A stretch of DNA of 64,000 bases from JACNJF01 sp050288105 (GCA_050288105.1 JBNKDE010000014.1:1-64000), one strand, 5' to 3'; shown: positions 53,045-63,134, counted from the stretch's first letter. Numbers and translations are program-made. Notes: generated by a model from the letters alone, not told the origin.

Positions 53045-53832
53045 AGCTACGTCACCTGATGTTGGCAATAGTGGCATTTGGTTATGCCTTTCTCTACATT
53101 CCGGTGATGCTGCTGGTGCTGTACTCCTTTAATGAATCCCGCCTGGTCACGGTATGGGGCGGGTTTTCCATGAAATGGTATTCAGAATTAATCCATAATG
53201 AATCGCTGCTTAGCGCTGCCTGGCTGAGTTTGCGTATAGCCACCGTAAATGCCAGTTTTGCTGTGGTGCTGGGCACACTGGCTGCTTTCTCTCTTAATCG
53301 ATACCGCAGGTTTCGCGGTCGCACCGGATTCGAGTTATTACTATCGGCACCACTGGTGATGCCAGATGTCATTATCGGGCTTTCATTGTTGCTGTTATTT
53401 GTCTCGCTGGAGCAACTGATCGGGTGGCCCGCTGGTCGTGGTTTCACCACCATCAGCCTGGCCCATATTACATTTAGCCTGGCTTACGCAGCAGTCGTCA
53501 TCCGCGGCAGAATCGGCCAGCTTGACCCGTTGCTGGAGCAGGCTGCAATGGATCTGGGTGCGCGTCCATTGACGGTATTTTTACAAATCACCCTCCCCCT
53601 GCTTACTCCAGCCCTGATTTCTGCCTGGTTGCTGGCGTTCACGCTGTCGCTGGATGATCTGGTGATCGCCAGCTTTGTCTCAGGCCCCGGCTCTACTACC
53701 CTGCCCATGTGGATTTATTCCAGTGTGCGTCTGGGCATCACCCCTGAAATCAATGCACTGGCATCGCTGATGCTGCTTTTTGTTGGCATTGCGGTGGTTT
53801 CTTCCAACCGGCTGCTGAATAAAAAACAATAA
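53041..53832 (+). CDS. Polyamine ABC transporter permease (PotI/PotC type)
   Basis: This 263-residue second permease has six predicted helices, the EAA loop (EQAAMDLGARPLTVFLQITLPLLTPALIS, about 166-194) and FTLSLDDLVIASFVSGPGSTTLPMWIYS, which is typical of PotC/PotI. It ends the potFGHI-like operon and converges on the WYL regulator 20 bases away. Confidence 0.94.
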   Translation: MKLRHLMLAIVAFGYAFLYIPVMLLVLYSFNESRLVTVWGGFSMKWYSELIHNESLLSAAWLSLRIATVNASFAVVLGTLAAFSLNRYRRFRGRTGFELLLSAPLVMPDVIIGLSLLLLFVSLEQLIGWPAGRGFTTISLAHITFSLAYAAVVIRGRIGQLDPLLEQAAMDLGARPLTVFLQITLPLLTPALISAWLLAFTLSLDDLVIASFVSGPGSTTLPMWIYSSVRLGITPEINALASLMLLFVGIAVVSSNRLLNKKQ

Positions 53833-53852
53833 CGCATGACAACTGACCGGGC

Positions 53853-54821
53853 CTAGTACAGAGCCGCCATTTCAGCGATCAGATTTTTCAGCTTTAGCCT
53901 CAGGCTGGCGGGCCCCAGAACCTCAACCTCGGCACCATGGCGCAAGATATCCATCAATAACTCGGGTTCCTGACTAAACGGCAATGACAGATAGTAGCGC
54001 CCCTCGTCATCGAAATGCGCCTGCTGCTGCGAATGCCATTGCTCCTGGGCAACCCAACGCGCCCGCTCAGGACTAAAGCGCAACTCTGCCCACTGAATAC
54101 TGGCACCGGAAAAAATACCATAGCCACTGGCCAGCTCCTGATTTAACACCACTTCATCAAGCTCAACCGCCTTATCGCTTAGCACCTCGACCTTGCTGAT
54201 CGCATCTACCGCGAAACTTCGTATCGCCTCACGCTGGTGACACCAGCTATCGAGATACCAGTTATCACGATAAAAGGTTAGTCGTTGCGGTGAGACCACA
54301 CGTTGGCTGGACTTCCCGGCACTGCGATTAAAATGCGTGATAGCTAACTGTCGCCGATTCAATAGTGCCTGACTGATCACCTGAAAGTGATTATCCCCCT
54401 GAATCAGGCGCGCCTGACTCAGAATCCGTATACGCCGGGTAATCTCTTCCACGCTGTGATCACCCTGATCCAGCAGCGCGCGGATACGTGCCTGCAAAGG
54501 CTGTATATGCTCAGACAATAGGCCCGGCTGCAGATTGTCCAGCCAGGCATTCATCGTTAATAGCGCATGTATTTCACCGGTATTGAACCACAGACCGGGT
54601 AATTGATAACTGCCCTGTTCTCCAGGCTGATGCTGATAGCAATAGGCGCGCTGCTCGCGATCCCACACAATGGGCGCACCCAGCCGATCGCGCAGGTATT
54701 CCAGATCGCGTTTGAAGGTTGCTGCTGACACCTCCAGGGTATCGAGAAATTTTTGCCGTGTCACATAACGCGAATTATTCAGCATTTGATCAATCAGGTG
54801 GAATCGCTCAGTTCTATCCAT
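53853..54821 (-). CDS. HTH and WYL-domain transcription regulator
   Basis: This 322-residue YafY-type regulator has an N-terminal helix-turn-helix (RYVTRQKFLDTLEVSAATFKRDLEYLRDRLGAPI, about 17-50) and a WYL domain (about 140-215, with VSPQRLTFYRDNWYLDSWCHQREAIRSFAVDAISKVEVL). A C-terminal WCX-like extension includes LLMDILRHGAEVEVLGPASLRLKL. WYL regulators sense nucleic acids or nucleotides; the target here is unknown. A perfect 7-1-7 palindrome lies 32 bases upstream. Confidence 0.88.
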   Translation of the reverse strand: MDRTERFHLIDQMLNNSRYVTRQKFLDTLEVSAATFKRDLEYLRDRLGAPIVWDREQRAYCYQHQPGEQGSYQLPGLWFNTGEIHALLTMNAWLDNLQPGLLSEHIQPLQARIRALLDQGDHSVEEITRRIRILSQARLIQGDNHFQVISQALLNRRQLAITHFNRSAGKSSQRVVSPQRLTFYRDNWYLDSWCHQREAIRSFAVDAISKVEVLSDKAVELDEVVLNQELASGYGIFSGASIQWAELRFSPERARWVAQEQWHSQQQAHFDDEGRYYLSLPFSQEPELLMDILRHGAEVEVLGPASLRLKLKNLIAEMAALY

Positions 54822-54852
54822 TGGCTACTCGCTTTTAAAAAAATAAACACAG

Positions 54853-54867
54853 GCTCACCTGGTGAGC
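54853..54867. promoter_or_regulatory. Perfect 15-bp palindrome between WYL gene and cupin gene
   Basis: GCTCACC-T-GGTGAGC is a perfect 7-1-7 inverted repeat in the short gap between the divergent WYL regulator and cupin-like gene. It is a good candidate operator for the WYL regulator acting on itself and the cupin gene. Confidence 0.5.
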
Positions 54868-54900
54868 TACTGGCTCAGGATAATAGCATTCATTCGAACA

Positions 54901-55455
54901 ATGATGAGAACCCAAATTATGTCTTTTATGGAAACAGTTTTATTCAAGTGTTCTTCCTACCTACGCTGTCGAGTCATCCGTGGGGAGAACCAGCAACCGT
55001 ACCTGGAACGCTACCACCTGTTACGTCTACCATTTGGTATTCATATCTACCTGCATCGCTTTGTCGCCAGTGACCCCGGACGCGCACTGCACAATCATCC
55101 CTGGCGATCCGCGTTATCACTGGTTTTAAGCGGCAGCTACCAGGAAACCCGACTCGGCGACAGCCGAAATGATTATGCGCTGGTGACCCGTAACATCAGC
55201 GCCGGACACCTTAATTTCATTAGCGGTAAAATCTATCATCGCATTAACCTGGCACCCGGCCAGCAGGCCTGGACCCTGTTTATACACACTGCCAGCCATA
55301 CCAGTTGGGGGTTTCTCAATACCGATGAGCGAAAGTTCAGTTATACCGACCATAACCAGGCTCTTAACAGTGTTAGCAACCCGTTATGGTGGAAAACAGC
55401 GCTGCGGCCATTACAAAATCCGCAGATGCGTGCGAGCCAACAACCCAGGTTTTAA
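54901..55455 (+). CDS. Cupin-like hypothetical protein
   Basis: This protein of up to 184 residues has a cupin-like core: YHLLRLPFGIHIYLHRFVASDPGRALHNHPWRSALSLVLSGSYQETRLGD (about 38-87), where HNHPW carries histidines of a metal-binding motif, and HLNFISGKIYHRINL. Such small cupins are poorly characterised. ATGs at 54901, 54904, 54919 and 54928 are all in frame; I take 54901 provisionally because no ribosome site separates them. The gene is divergent from the WYL regulator, which may control it. Confidence 0.62.
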   Translation: MMRTQIMSFMETVLFKCSSYLRCRVIRGENQQPYLERYHLLRLPFGIHIYLHRFVASDPGRALHNHPWRSALSLVLSGSYQETRLGDSRNDYALVTRNISAGHLNFISGKIYHRINLAPGQQAWTLFIHTASHTSWGFLNTDERKFSYTDHNQALNSVSNPLWWKTALRPLQNPQMRASQQPRF

Positions 55456-55528
55456 CTTTATTGAAGATCACGCCGGGTGTTATCATGCCGCCTGTAAAAA
55501 TAAACCAGAATTAACGCAGACCGGCATC

Positions 55529-56065
55529 ATGCCCCCATTCAGTAATACCCGAGTTCTTGGTTTCGCCGCCTATAGCGGAACCGGTAAAACAACGTTGCTC
55601 AAACAGCTCATTCCCCAGCTGCGCGCGCGTGGCCTACGTATTGCGGTGATTAAGCATTCACACCATGATTTTGAAATCGATCATCCCGGCAAAGACAGCT
55701 ATGAATTACATCATGCCGGATCGCTGCAAACCCTGATTACCTCGAAATACCGCAGTGCGCTTATCACCGAAAAACCAGAATTACCGGAGCCTGACTTTGC
55801 CACCACACTGGCCATGATTGACAGCGAGCGTGTTGATCTGGTGCTGGTAGAAGGTTTCAGGGATGAAACGCAATTAGCACGCATTGAACTGCATCGACCC
55901 GCGCTCAACAAACCGCTCATTCATCCTGATGCGGATAATATAATTGCGATTGCGAGTGACCAGCCTGTACAGACGCATCTACCCGTATTAGACCTGAACC
56001 AGGTTTCTCAAATTGCCGATTTCATTGTCAACTGGTGTCAGCTGGAAAACGCGCCAGCGCTTTAA
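55529..56065 (+). CDS. mobB: Molybdopterin-guanine dinucleotide biosynthesis adapter MobB
   Basis: This 178-residue P-loop GTPase helps MobA attach GMP to the molybdenum cofactor. GFAAYSGTGKTTLLKQLIPQL (about 11-31) is Walker A; IKHSHHDFEIDHPGKDSYELHHAGSLQTL, VDLVLVEGFRDETQLARIELHRP and IIAIASDQP match MobB. The frame is open to 55325, but the ATG at 55529 gives the family length and avoids overlapping the cupin gene. No mobA or molybdoenzyme lies nearby. Confidence 0.93.
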   Translation: MPPFSNTRVLGFAAYSGTGKTTLLKQLIPQLRARGLRIAVIKHSHHDFEIDHPGKDSYELHHAGSLQTLITSKYRSALITEKPELPEPDFATTLAMIDSERVDLVLVEGFRDETQLARIELHRPALNKPLIHPDADNIIAIASDQPVQTHLPVLDLNQVSQIADFIVNWCQLENAPAL

Positions 56066-56344
56066 TTAGCATCCTGTTTTTGTTTATTTTATTAGTGCAA
56101 AGCGATTCATTTCTGCTTTACTTATAGTGCCGGATAACTCGAAGTAAGCATATGATTACCAACGTCGTCATCAATCGACTGTTGGGTATAAGGCAGCGAA
56201 GCGTTTTCTACTTTTCATTTTATTACCACGGAAGAACTGTTTACGAATAATAGGACCAGCCATTATTCCGTATGCAACATTTATCATAGAGCAATGCGTC
56301 GTCAGCTCCGGGTTTAACTGGTGATATAAATTTTTGGAAACGCG

Positions 56345-59300
56345 ATGATTCAAAAACTGGTTCTTCTCAAAGCACTGCTAACTGCGGCCCTGGCATTAAG
56401 TGGCCTGCTGCTTTACGTTCCTGTCAGCCTCGCTCAGCAGGCTGAAAATACTGCTTTAAGAGAGGTCACTTTACAGCTGCTGTGGAAACACCAGTTTGAG
56501 TTTGCCGGATTCTATGCGGCAAAAGAGAAAGGTTTTTACCAGGCTGCCGGCCTCAAGGTCAACATTCAACCCTTTATTCCCGGCGCAGACGCACCGATAA
56601 AAAAGGTTATTGATGGACAGGCGGACTTCGCTGTGGGTGATTCAACCCTTATCGTCAATCGCGCCAAAGGAGCTCCAGTAAAACTGCTGGCCAATATCTT
56701 CCAGCATAGCCCTTACGTGTTACTTACCCTGGCCGATTCAGGCATTCATTCACCAGCTCAAATGGTCGGCAAAAAAATTATGCTCGCCAAGCATGAAGAG
56801 TCTAATGCCGAGATTAAAGCCATGCTGGCCTCCGAGTCAGTTAGCCTGGACCAGATGCAGGTCATTGAACACAGCTTCCAGGTAGATTCATTAATCAATG
56901 GTGATGTGGATATCATGTCTGCATACGCATCCAATGAACCGGCTGTTTTAAAGCAAAAGGGCATCAGATTTAACGTCATTAATCCACTCAACTATGGTAT
57001 CGATTTTTACGGCAATAATATCTACACCAGTGAGCAACTTGAGCAAAAAGACCCTGCATTAGCCGAAGCCTTTACGCTGGCGAGCCTCAGGGGCTGGCAG
57101 TACGCACTACAACATAAGGAAGAAATGATAGAGCTTATCCTGCAGAAATATTCGCAGGAAAAATCCATTGAAGCACTTAAGTTTGAAGCCGATGCGATTG
57201 AACAATTCATTCTGCCTGATTACATTCCCATCGGCGAGGTAAACCTGGATCGCCTGCAGAGAATTGCCGACGTCTACAAACATCTGGGGGCTATTCCAAA
57301 AGATTTTTCACCTAAAGAAATTCTGAGTGAAAATATCCAGCAAGAGCAAAAGTTAAATTTAAGCTTGACTGAAAAACAGTGGATCAGCGAACATCGCAGC
57401 GTTGTCATTGGCGTAGACCCTGACTGGGCACCCTTTGAATTTATCGACGAGGATGGCAATTATTCCGGTATGGCCTCTGAATATATCAAGCTGGTTTCTC
57501 AAAGAACCGGCCTGATATTTAAGGTACAGGATAATGAAACCTGGCTAGATGTCATTAATAGTGCCAAAGCGGGCAAACTCGACCTGCTCCCCGCCATTAG
57601 CTGGTCTGCACAACGAAGTAACTACCTGAATTTTACCAGCCCGCATATGAGCTATCCCATGGTGATTTTAACCAATAAGGAAAGCGAGTTTATCAGCCAG
57701 ATTGAGTCACTGGATGGTAAAAAAGTGGTTGTAGTCGATGGCTATGTAACCGAGGAATTGTTACGCAGCAAACATCCGAATATTGAGTTAATAGAAGCAA
57801 AGAATATCAACCAGGCGCTGGACATACTTTCTTCGAATGATGCCGATGCCTACATTGATAACCTGGCCAGCATTACCTACAGCGTGAATAAACGTGGCAT
57901 AAACAATCTGCGTATATCAGGCACCACACCTTATGAATTCTCACTGGGGTTTGCGGTTATTAAAAAGAATGATCAATTATTTAGTATATTGCAGAAAGCC
58001 ATTAACTCAATAACTGACCAGGAACATCAGGCCATCCGCAACAAATGGATTAACCTGCGTGCTGAATCAGCCTTTCCTGTAGGAACCATACTGGAAATCA
58101 CAGCAATTGCTGCATCGTTCCTGCTTATCATGCTGTTCTGGAACCGAAAACTCTCCGCAGAGGTTAAGCGCAGGAAAATTTTTGAAAAAGAGCTTGCTTC
58201 CAAGGAAAAAAGATTTCGCGAATTATTTGAAAATAACAAGGCAATAGAGTTAATTATTGACCCGCAAAGCGGGGTCATAGTCGATGCAAACAATGCTGCA
58301 CTAGCTTACTATGGCTACTCTAAAGAAGAGATAAAACAGCAGAATATTACCGACATTAATACGCTGTCAAAGCAGCAGACACTGGCTCAGAGCAAACTGG
58401 CAGAGCTGCAGAAACAATCACATTTTTTCTTTAAACATCGATTAAAAAATGGCGAGATAAGAGACGTTGAAATTCATTCTGGACCCATTAACTGGGATGG
58501 AAAACAGTTACTCTACTCGATTATTCATGACATTACTGACCGGGTTATCGCTGAAAACGCCTTGATCAAGGCAAAGGCCGAAGCAGAGAAAGCCACACGT
58601 GTTAAGAGTGAATTCCTGGCTAATATGAGCCATGAATTACGCACCCCCATGAATAGCGTCATTGGTATGACTGAACTGCTTATCGAAACCGATCTAGACC
58701 AGGAGCAGAAAAAGATGCTGGAGATTATTCAAAGCTCCGGCAAGGTTTTAATTTCAACGATTAACGACATCCTGGACTTTTCCAAACTGGAAGCGCAGCG
58801 TATGGAAATCGACCCACAGCTGTTTGAACTTAAGCCTTTTATCCAGGATATGTTCGAAACCATGCGTAGCCTGGCGAGGCAAAAGCCGCTCGAGCTGTTA
58901 CTTGAATGCGACAATCAATGTGATGTGCTGATGTACTGCGACGAAACCAAACTGCGCCAGATTCTCACCAATCTGGTTAGCAATGCAATCAAGTTTACTC
59001 CGCAGGGGTCAGTTACCCTGAAAGTCAGCCGCAAAAGCATTGATAACACACAGGCAAGCTTTCAGTTTCAGGTGATCGATACAGGTATCGGCATTTTCAG
59101 GGAACAGGTCGATCACCTGTTTGATTCCTTTACCCAGGCTGAGCAATCAACAACCCGGCAGTTTGGCGGAACCGGACTAGGGCTGGCGATCAGTAAAAAA
59201 CTCAGCACTCTGCTTGGTGGCGATATCCAGGTCCAGTCCAGCCCTGGAAAAGGTTCCTGCTTCACGCTCACCATAGATACCGTTTACAGGCTGTCAACAC

Positions 59301-60115
59301 CCGCGCAGCCAACACAGCAACAGCTGACGTCTCAGGCAGAACCTGCGAAAAGACAAAGCTTTAATGCCCAGATACTGGTGGCAGAGGATGTATTACCCAA
59401 CCGCATCCTGGTTCAGAAAATGCTGGAGAAATTCGCGCTGAGCTGTGAGTTTGCGGAAAATGGGCAGGAAGCGGTTGAGTTGTTCAAAGCCCGCCACTAC
59501 GACCTGATCCTGATGGATTGCCAGATGCCTATTCTGGATGGTTATAGCGCCACAGAATTGATCAGAAAAATCGACCCCAAAATCCCGATTCTTGCACTAA
59601 CAGCCAATGTCATGCGGGAAGACCGTGAAAAGGCTCTGGCCTGCGGAATGAATGATGTCATCACCAAACCGATACAGATAGACACACTGGGACAGTACCT
59701 GAATCAGTGGCTGGAGAATTACAAGATACCGCAAACCGATGCCGAGCAAGCACAGGAGCAGGCTGCACAGCAGGCCCTGGACAATTTAATCGATTATCAG
59801 CAGCTGGATAAATTCAAACAGGATCTGGAAGAAGATTTTGCCGAAATTTTCCACGCAATCCTGTCCAGTATTCCCTCAATGATTGATGAACTTGCCGAGC
59901 AAACACAGGATACAGAAGCATTAACCCGTCTGTTTCATAGCCTGAAATCACCCGCCGCCTCTATCGGCGCGATGGAATTATCCAGACTCGCAGAGAAATA
60001 CGAATTGCAGTTGAAAAACAATCAGTTGCAGGATCTGTCGATTCCCATTCAATTGCTACGTGACCAGTTCAATGCGGTGAAAAAAGAACTGAAAGATTAC
60101 CCTGTCAATGCCTGA
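56345..60115 (+). CDS. Hybrid histidine kinase with NMT1 and SBP sensor domains
   Basis: This 1256-residue sensor has an N-terminal signal or anchor (about 5-30), an NMT1/THI5-like periplasmic binding domain (about 38-265; LQLLWKHQFEFAGFYAAKEKGFYQAAGL), a second SBP_bac_3 domain (about 345-575; VVIGVDPDWAPFEFIDEDGNYSGMASEY), a membrane helix (about 582-600), PAS (about 625-735), HisKA with H763 in NMSHELRTPMNSVIGM, HATPase with GGTGLGLAISKKL, a receiver with D1058 in LILMDCQMPILDG, and a C-terminal Hpt with H1198 in LFHSLKSPAAS. No response regulator is encoded beside it. The NMT1 domain in other proteins binds pyrimidines or sulfonates. Confidence 0.9.
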   Translation: MIQKLVLLKALLTAALALSGLLLYVPVSLAQQAENTALREVTLQLLWKHQFEFAGFYAAKEKGFYQAAGLKVNIQPFIPGADAPIKKVIDGQADFAVGDSTLIVNRAKGAPVKLLANIFQHSPYVLLTLADSGIHSPAQMVGKKIMLAKHEESNAEIKAMLASESVSLDQMQVIEHSFQVDSLINGDVDIMSAYASNEPAVLKQKGIRFNVINPLNYGIDFYGNNIYTSEQLEQKDPALAEAFTLASLRGWQYALQHKEEMIELILQKYSQEKSIEALKFEADAIEQFILPDYIPIGEVNLDRLQRIADVYKHLGAIPKDFSPKEILSENIQQEQKLNLSLTEKQWISEHRSVVIGVDPDWAPFEFIDEDGNYSGMASEYIKLVSQRTGLIFKVQDNETWLDVINSAKAGKLDLLPAISWSAQRSNYLNFTSPHMSYPMVILTNKESEFISQIESLDGKKVVVVDGYVTEELLRSKHPNIELIEAKNINQALDILSSNDADAYIDNLASITYSVNKRGINNLRISGTTPYEFSLGFAVIKKNDQLFSILQKAINSITDQEHQAIRNKWINLRAESAFPVGTILEITAIAASFLLIMLFWNRKLSAEVKRRKIFEKELASKEKRFRELFENNKAIELIIDPQSGVIVDANNAALAYYGYSKEEIKQQNITDINTLSKQQTLAQSKLAELQKQSHFFFKHRLKNGEIRDVEIHSGPINWDGKQLLYSIIHDITDRVIAENALIKAKAEAEKATRVKSEFLANMSHELRTPMNSVIGMTELLIETDLDQEQKKMLEIIQSSGKVLISTINDILDFSKLEAQRMEIDPQLFELKPFIQDMFETMRSLARQKPLELLLECDNQCDVLMYCDETKLRQILTNLVSNAIKFTPQGSVTLKVSRKSIDNTQASFQFQVIDTGIGIFREQVDHLFDSFTQAEQSTTRQFGGTGLGLAISKKLSTLLGGDIQVQSSPGKGSCFTLTIDTVYRLSTPAQPTQQQLTSQAEPAKRQSFNAQILVAEDVLPNRILVQKMLEKFALSCEFAENGQEAVELFKARHYDLILMDCQMPILDGYSATELIRKIDPKIPILALTANVMREDREKALACGMNDVITKPIQIDTLGQYLNQWLENYKIPQTDAEQAQEQAAQQALDNLIDYQQLDKFKQDLEEDFAEIFHAILSSIPSMIDELAEQTQDTEALTRLFHSLKSPAASIGAMELSRLAEKYELQLKNNQLQDLSIPIQLLRDQFNAVKKELKDYPVNA

Positions 60116-60160
60116 TGCGTTGATCACCAGGCACCGACAGGGCGTTTGATGGGTTAACCC

Positions 60161-61555
60161 TTAACCCAAAGCTTTTACCAGCTCATCCATATTGGACTTG
60201 GCATCGCCAAACAGCATGCGCGTGTTTTCCTTATGGAACAGCGGATTCTCCACACCAGCATAACCGGTAGCCATACTACGCTTGAGCACCACGCACAGCT
60301 TACTCTTCCATACCTCCAGCACCGGCATTCCAGAGATTGGGCTACCCGGATCTTCCAGTGCAGCTGGATTCACCGTATCGTTTGCCCCGATGACCAGGGT
60401 TACGTCGACATTCGGGAAGTCGTCGTTAACCTCTTCCATCTCGAATACCACATCGTAAGGCACCTTGGCTTCCGCCAGCAGTACATTCATATGCCCCGGC
60501 ATACGACCCGCAACCGGATGAATACCAAAGATTACATGTACCCCTTTTCTCATCAGGATACTGGTCACTTCAGATACCGCACGCTGCGCCTGCGCCATCG
60601 CCATACCGTATCCGGGTACGATCATCACCTTCTTGGCAGCACTTAATTGCATGGCAACCTCTTCCACCGAAGTCGCGATAACTTCACCAGCCTCTTCACC
60701 AGCTGCTGAGCTTTTCTTGCTTGGCGTTCCAAAACCACCTGCAATAACACTGAAGAAATTACGATTCATTGCGCGACACATGATGTAACTCAGAATCGCA
60801 CCACTACTGCCCACCAGCGCACCGGTGACGATGAGTAAATCGTTCGCCAACATAAATCCAGTTGCTGCTGCAGCCCAGCCGGAGTAACTGTTCAGCATCG
60901 AGATCACCACTGGCATATCGGCACCACCAATCGCGATAACCATATGCACCCCAAATACCAGCGCAATAATGGTCATGACAATCAACGGGGTATAGGCATC
61001 CGCCATAGTTTCCGCACCGAGGAAATAATACCCGTAAACAATCACGATCAGGAACATGATGAGGTTCAGCGTATGACGCGCCGGTAACAGCACCGGTCGT
61101 GAACCGATGATTGCACTCAGCTTGCCAAACGCGATGACCGATCCGGAAAACGTCATAGCGCCGATAAAAACACCCAGATACACCTCGATATCATGGATGA
61201 CCTTTTCCGCTCCCTGGAAATGCATCTCGGGATCCAGATAAGTGGCATAGCCGACACTAACCGCCGCCAGACCCACCAGGCTGTGCAACAGTGCAACCAG
61301 CTGTGGCATCTGCGTCATCTTGACCTTTTTCGCAAGGATATAGCCCAGTACCGCACCGGGAATCATACAGATGATGATGACCCAGTAACTGGTCACGACA
61401 TTGCTAAATACCGTGGCGATAATCGCCAGTGCCATACCCAGCATGCCGAACAAATTCCCGCGGCGTGCGTTTTCGTTGCTGCTTAAACCACCCAGAGCGA
61501 GGATAAACAGGACGGCTGCGCCCAAATAAATCGCATTGATTAAACCTGTAGACAT
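60161..61555 (-). CDS. pntB: NAD(P) transhydrogenase subunit beta
   Basis: This 464-residue membrane subunit of proton-translocating transhydrogenase makes NADPH from NADH using proton-motive force. About nine hydrophobic helices are followed by the NADP-binding domain III (about 300-464) with VMIVPGYGMAMAQAQ, HPVAGRMPGHMNVLLAEA, VTLVIGANDTVNPAA, GMPVLEVWKSK and VVLKRSMATGYAGVENPLF. The start at 61555 has GGGGAG seven bases upstream; a longer frame adds five residues. The gap after the pntA stop is four bases. Confidence 0.96.
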   Translation of the reverse strand: MSTGLINAIYLGAAVLFILALGGLSSNENARRGNLFGMLGMALAIIATVFSNVVTSYWVIIICMIPGAVLGYILAKKVKMTQMPQLVALLHSLVGLAAVSVGYATYLDPEMHFQGAEKVIHDIEVYLGVFIGAMTFSGSVIAFGKLSAIIGSRPVLLPARHTLNLIMFLIVIVYGYYFLGAETMADAYTPLIVMTIIALVFGVHMVIAIGGADMPVVISMLNSYSGWAAAATGFMLANDLLIVTGALVGSSGAILSYIMCRAMNRNFFSVIAGGFGTPSKKSSAAGEEAGEVIATSVEEVAMQLSAAKKVMIVPGYGMAMAQAQRAVSEVTSILMRKGVHVIFGIHPVAGRMPGHMNVLLAEAKVPYDVVFEMEEVNDDFPNVDVTLVIGANDTVNPAALEDPGSPISGMPVLEVWKSKLCVVLKRSMATGYAGVENPLFHKENTRMLFGDAKSNMDELVKALG

Positions 61556-61559
61556 ATCC

Positions 61560-63134
61560 TTACTCCCCAAACATCTTCAGCATGCGCTGAGTGACCGCAA
61601 AACCGCCAACGATATTGATGGTTGCTATTAATATCGCCAGCGCAGACAACAGCATAATCAGGCTGCTTTGCGATGAAACCTGGATCAGTGCACCAATAAT
61701 AATGATGCTACTAATCGCATTGGTCACGCTCATCAACGGCGTATGCAGCGAAGGTGTTACGTTCCAGATCACCATGTAGCCGATAAAACAGGACAGCACA
61801 AACACAGTAAAATGGCCCATAAATGACGGTGGAGCGAATGCACCCATGGCAAACAGGATCAGGCAGGCCAGTCCTATCGGCATAAGCTTTTTGAACACCT
61901 GAGCTATCACCGATGGTTCTTCATCTGCGGCCGGCTCGACATTCGCTTCGGGTACTGCCTGCTCGCTATAACCGGGCTGGCGTGCAGCGACTTCGATAAC
62001 TGGAGGCGGCCAGGTAATTTCACCGTTTTTAACCACGGTGGCGCCACGAATCACTTCATCCTCGAAATCCAGTTCAACCTCAGCGTTAACGTCTTTAACC
62101 AGCTCGTCGAGCATGTTAAGCAGGTTGGAGGCATACAGCTGACTTGCCTGTGCAGGCAAACGGCTTGGCAGGTCGGTGTAACCAACCAGTTTGACGCCAT
62201 GCTTTTCAACCACTTTATGCGGTACGGTCAGCTCACAGTTACCACCCTGCTCCGCAGCCAGGTCGACGATGACGCTGCCCTGCTTCATGGATTGCACCAT
62301 TTCTGCAGTAATCAGCTTGGGCGCGGGTTTGCCGGGGATCAGCGCGGTGGTGATAATGATATCGACATCCTTTGCCTGCTCAGCAAACAAAGCCATTTCC
62401 GCTTCGATGAATTCCTTACTCATGACCTTGGCGTAACCGCCTGCTCCGGAACCGTCTTCTTCAAAATCCAGTTCCAGGAATTCCGCGTCCATACTCAGGA
62501 TCTGGTCCTTAACCTCGGGACGCGTATCAAACGCACGCACAATAGCGCCGAGAGATTTCGCGGTACCTATCGCCGCCAGACCCGCAACACCCGCACCAAT
62601 AACCATAACCTTGGCTGGCGGCACCTTACCTGCTGCAGTAATCTGGCCGGTGAAGAATCGCCCAAACTGGTTCGACGCCTCAATTACCGCACGATAACCG
62701 GCGATGTTTGCCATCGAACTCAACGCATCCAGCTTCTGCGCGCGTGAGATACGCGGCACTGCATCTACCGACATCGCATTGATTCCTTTATCTGCCAGTG
62801 CCTGTAGCATCTCGGCGCTCTGCGCTGGCCATAGGAAACAGATCAGCAATGCGCGTTTTGGAATCAGATCCAGTTCATGCACGCCCGTTTCAGGATGCTT
62901 CTGCGGTGCACGTACTTTCAGGATGATATCTGCACTGGCGTACAGATCCCTGGCCTCGGCAATAATTTCTACGCCAACCTCACGATAGGCTTCGTCGGCA
63001 AAGCTGGCCGCCATACCTGCCTGACTTTCGATGGCGACGGTAAAACCTTTTTTTATCAGTTTTTCTGCAATGTCCGGTGTCGTGGCTACGCGTTTTTCGC
63101 CCGCCTGAATCTCTTTTGGAACGACTATTCTCAT
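61560..63134 (-). CDS. pntA: NAD(P) transhydrogenase subunit alpha
   Basis: This 524-residue single-chain subunit combines the NAD-binding domain I (MRIVVPKEIQAGEKRVATTPD, KVMVIGAGVAGLAAIGTAKSLGAIVRAFDTRPEVKDQ about 170-206, VDIIITTALIPGKPAPKLI) with four C-terminal membrane helices. It matches the E. coli-type unsplit PntA. The ATG at 63134 is preferred: AGGGG lies seven bases upstream, while the ATG at 63140 leaves almost no spacing. Confidence 0.96.
   Translation of the reverse strand: MRIVVPKEIQAGEKRVATTPDIAEKLIKKGFTVAIESQAGMAASFADEAYREVGVEIIAEARDLYASADIILKVRAPQKHPETGVHELDLIPKRALLICFLWPAQSAEMLQALADKGINAMSVDAVPRISRAQKLDALSSMANIAGYRAVIEASNQFGRFFTGQITAAGKVPPAKVMVIGAGVAGLAAIGTAKSLGAIVRAFDTRPEVKDQILSMDAEFLELDFEEDGSGAGGYAKVMSKEFIEAEMALFAEQAKDVDIIITTALIPGKPAPKLITAEMVQSMKQGSVIVDLAAEQGGNCELTVPHKVVEKHGVKLVGYTDLPSRLPAQASQLYASNLLNMLDELVKDVNAEVELDFEDEVIRGATVVKNGEITWPPPVIEVAARQPGYSEQAVPEANVEPAADEEPSVIAQVFKKLMPIGLACLILFAMGAFAPPSFMGHFTVFVLSCFIGYMVIWNVTPSLHTPLMSVTNAISSIIIIGALIQVSSQSSLIMLLSALAILIATINIVGGFAVTQRMLKMFGE

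Noticed and set aside
56066..56344. Possible riboswitch before the NMT1-domain kinase
   Set aside because: Because NMT1 domains can bind thiamine precursors I looked for a TPP-riboswitch core and did not find one; the 279-base gap shows no clear structure.
60116..60160. GGGTTAACCC repeat between the kinase and pntB as a bidirectional terminator
   Set aside because: The palindrome is short and no T-run follows on either strand.
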